Shown one piece after another: positions 7,429 through 8,595 of a stretch of 8,595 bases of DNA. Source of the stretch: an uncultured Flavobacteriales bacterium (GTDB lineage Bacteria; Bacteroidota; Bacteroidia; Flavobacteriales_D; Crocinitomicaceae); NCBI GenBank assembly GCA_903879765.1, contig CAIRMS010000139.1:1-8595 (forward strand), given 5' to 3'. The notes beneath the pieces were generated by a model. That model saw only the letters and a program-made list of their open reading frames with translations, was not told where the DNA came from and did no database searches. The position numbers and the translations under genes are program-made. The first letter of the stretch is position 1; each line of letters starts with the position of its first letter.

Positions 7429-8247
7429 TTAGGTCAATTTGTTTTGAATCGTATGATTATTTAGAAGTGATTTCATCTGATTGATAGCTACTTTGTTTAG
7501 TTGAATAAGTCGTTCTTTTTGAGGGATTCCTTGATCAATTAACAAGGCATTTATACTTTCTAGATTGCTTAAAACGACTAATTGTTCGATACTTGCTTCA
7601 TCACGTAAATTCCCTTTGATATTGATGGATTTACTTCTCCATTCCTTTGCTGAAATGTTGAAAAGTGCCACATTCAATAGGTCTGCCTCATTTGCATAAA
7701 TAAAACCTGCTTGTTTATTGGTAATCTCTTCAGGTATAAGGTTTTGTTTTATTGAGTCTGTATGAATTTTATAATTCACTTTTACGAGAGTTCTTTGTAA
7801 ATTCCACTCTAATTTCAACTTTTCCGTTTCTTCTTTCTTAAGCCTTTGAAATTCTTTAATTAAATAGATTTTAAATTGTGGGCTTATCCACATTCCAAAT
7901 TCAAAAGCGATATCAGGATGAGCGAATGTTCCACCGTATCTTCCGGTTGTTGCTTTAATCCCAATCGCATTCGTTTTCTCGGTCCATTCTTTAATACTGA
8001 GTTTGTAACTATTCAAGCCAGCTTGACTTTTAATTATGGCGAATTCGCCATAATTAAAATCTGGGTTATATACGGTCTCCCAAACACCAAGGTATTCAAT
8101 GGTATTTCTATTTCTTAACCAGTCAGCAATAAAAAAATCGCCATCTTTCGCTTTCAGCATATCCGTGAGCGATATGAATTCATTTTCATTTTCGGAAATT
8201 ATTGTAATTTCCTTTCCTTCCACATTGATTTTTTTGTTTTTTGGCAT
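7429..8247 (-). CDS. KilA-N domain protein, likely DNA-binding, acquired
   Basis: 272 residues, no signal peptide. The KilA-N domain spans about 8-135: EITIISENENEFISLTDMLK (13-32), WLRNRNTIEYLGVWE (43-57), the FNYGEFAIIKSQAGLNSYKLS stretch (64-84), KTNAIGIKATTGRYGGTFAH (91-110) and IAFEFGMWISPQFKIYLIKEFQRLK (113-137). It is followed by a charged helix (about 132-150) and a helical C-terminal part (about 165-272) that is a common companion of this domain in free-standing bacterial proteins. KilA-N is a DNA-binding domain of phages and large DNA viruses; the chromosomal 270-aa form has no established function. The gene is far more AT-rich than its neighbours (53 of 180 bases G/C at 7681-7860 against 77 of 180 at 5041-5220), which points to transfer. 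Its stop is 1 nt before the DUF4838 ATG. A 32-bp palindrome lies within codons 63-74. It could be a local regulator, a phage-derived morphon or a defence-related gene; context does not decide. Confidence 0.88.
   Translation of the reverse strand: MPKNKKINVEGKEITIISENENEFISLTDMLKAKDGDFFIADWLRNRNTIEYLGVWETVYNPDFNYGEFAIIKSQAGLNSYKLSIKEWTEKTNAIGIKATTGRYGGTFAHPDIAFEFGMWISPQFKIYLIKEFQRLKKEETEKLKLEWNLQRTLVKVNYKIHTDSIKQNLIPEEITNKQAGFIYANEADLLNVALFNISAKEWRSKSINIKGNLRDEASIEQLVVLSNLESINALLIDQGIPQKERLIQLNKVAINQMKSLLNNHTIQNKLT
8028..8059. repeat. Perfect 32-bp palindrome inside the KilA-N gene
   Basis: The left half TTTTAATTATGGCGAA (8028-8043) is followed with no spacer by its exact reverse complement (8044-8059). 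The centre GGCGAATTCGCC is GC-rich and the arms are A/T. It covers codons 63-74 of the KilA-N reading frame. In mRNA it could form a stem of about 14 pairs with a minimal loop; in DNA it could extrude as a cruciform or act as a two-fold symmetric protein-binding site. The bases just outside (C and T) break the symmetry. Confidence 0.95.
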
Positions 8248-8345
8248 TACGATATGAATTAGAATGAAGTTTTAAGCGTTTGAAAATTTAAAACGTCATA
8301 AATTAGAATATCGTATGTTTTCGTTGTTATTTCCACTTCTACATT
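8248..8345 (-). promoter_or_regulatory. Repeat-bearing spacer upstream of the KilA-N gene, possible operator/promoter region
   Basis: This 98-nt AT-rich gap between the fucosidase stop and the KilA-N ATG carries TACGATAT at 8248-8255, touching the start codon, and its exact inverse ATATCGTA at 8308-8315. Just inside each arm is a direct repeat AATTAGAAT (8257-8265 and 8301-8309). A weaker AAGCGTTT/AAAACG inverted pairing lies between them near 8275-8295. No clear Bacteroidota -33/-7 pair (TTG ... TAnnTTTG) was found, and there is no strong hairpin plus T-run, so neither a promoter nor a terminator is proven. The paired boxes could be binding sites for the KilA-N protein or marks of its insertion. 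Confidence 0.4.
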
Positions 8346-8595
8346 TTAATGAAAACCACCTTTTCCACGGTAAAGCTTTAAAGGTGTTTTGAGTTTTATT
8401 TTGATGACAGAAATCTCTGGATCTAATGCAGAAATGGGTACATCCATATAAAGTGTTCCGGGAACATAGCTCCAATCGATTTTACCGACAATTTTGTATG
8501 GGATACTTGCGTTTGTACCAAGAACAGTGATGCTTTCGATTTCGGACATCAATCCTTTCAGTTGGACATTTACTTTTAAATTCGATGTGGCCACT
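8346..8595 (-). CDS. Alpha-L-fucosidase (GH29), C-terminal end, cut by the window edge
   Basis: Only about the last 82 codons are present; the frame is open to the right edge. The first visible codon, GTG at 8594-8592, is most likely an internal Val and not a start. The sequence matches the end of the long GH29 fucosidases of Bacteroidota: VQLKGLMSEIESITVLGTNA, then IVGKIDWSYVPGTLYMDVP, ISALDPEISVIKIKL and LYRGKGGFH, which form strands of the C-terminal beta-sandwich. No catalytic residue lies in the window, so activity cannot be judged. It differs clearly in its C-terminal sequence from the complete GH29 enzyme at 3817-5223, so the locus has two distinct fucosidases. It precedes the KilA-N gene by 98 nt on the same strand. 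Confidence 0.8.
   Translation of the reverse strand, partial: VATSNLKVNVQLKGLMSEIESITVLGTNASIPYKIVGKIDWSYVPGTLYMDVPISALDPEISVIKIKLKTPLKLYRGKGGFH

Noticed and set aside
7429..8247. KilA-N gene as part of a prophage
   Set aside because: No integrase, structural or replication gene lies on either side; both neighbours are glycan-degrading genes.
8346..8594. Stand-alone 82-aa protein starting at GTG 8594-8592
   Set aside because: The sequence is the C-terminal strand set of a long GH29 fucosidase and the frame is open to the edge, so it is a truncated end and not a small gene.

Overview
The window looks like a chromosomal piece of a Bacteroidota genome, most likely Flavobacteriales (a Crocinitomicaceae/Fluviicola-like relative is a guess). 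Reasons: moderate-to-low GC, no clear Shine-Dalgarno sites, many secreted glycan-active proteins, and one protein ending in a type IX secretion (Por)-type C-terminal domain. Every supported gene is on the minus strand, so transcription runs from the right edge to the left. Spacing is tight (1-nt overlap, or gaps of 1, 2, 9 and 30 nt), except for about 98 nt before the KilA-N gene and 167 nt before the SGNH/PKD gene.

Right half (8595 to 3817): a fucose-directed glycan block. It starts with the C-terminal end of one GH29-type alpha-L-fucosidase (cut by the window edge). Next come a KilA-N domain DNA-binding-type protein, a large secreted DUF4838 protein with a C-terminal F5/8C (discoidin)-like module, and a complete secreted GH29 alpha-L-fucosidase. 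The two fucosidases and the DUF4838 protein would plausibly act together outside the cytoplasm or in the periplasm on fucosylated glycans. The KilA-N gene is the outlier: it is much more AT-rich (about 29% GC in a counted 180-nt sample against about 43% in the adjacent fucosidase), belongs to a family known from phages and mobile DNA, contains a perfect 32-bp palindrome, and follows a spacer carrying paired inverted and direct repeats.

Left half (3786 to 1): a class I SAM-dependent methyltransferase, a secreted 351-aa protein of unknown function with an AT-rich gene, an SGNH-hydrolase/PKD/T9SS-tail protein, and a Qnr/MfpA-like pentapeptide-repeat gene. The pentapeptide frame is broken by one in-frame TAG and then stays open for at least 90 more codons. 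Between the 351-aa gene and the SGNH gene lies a second, decapitated copy of the last 36 homologous codons of the methyltransferase (97/108 bases identical, 9 of 11 changes synonymous). The AT-rich 351-aa gene is thus bracketed by 108-bp direct repeats, which reads as a footprint of gene insertion by recombination with a related allele.

No RNA genes, CRISPR arrays, IS elements or convincing intrinsic terminators were seen. All GC values are hand counts over short samples.
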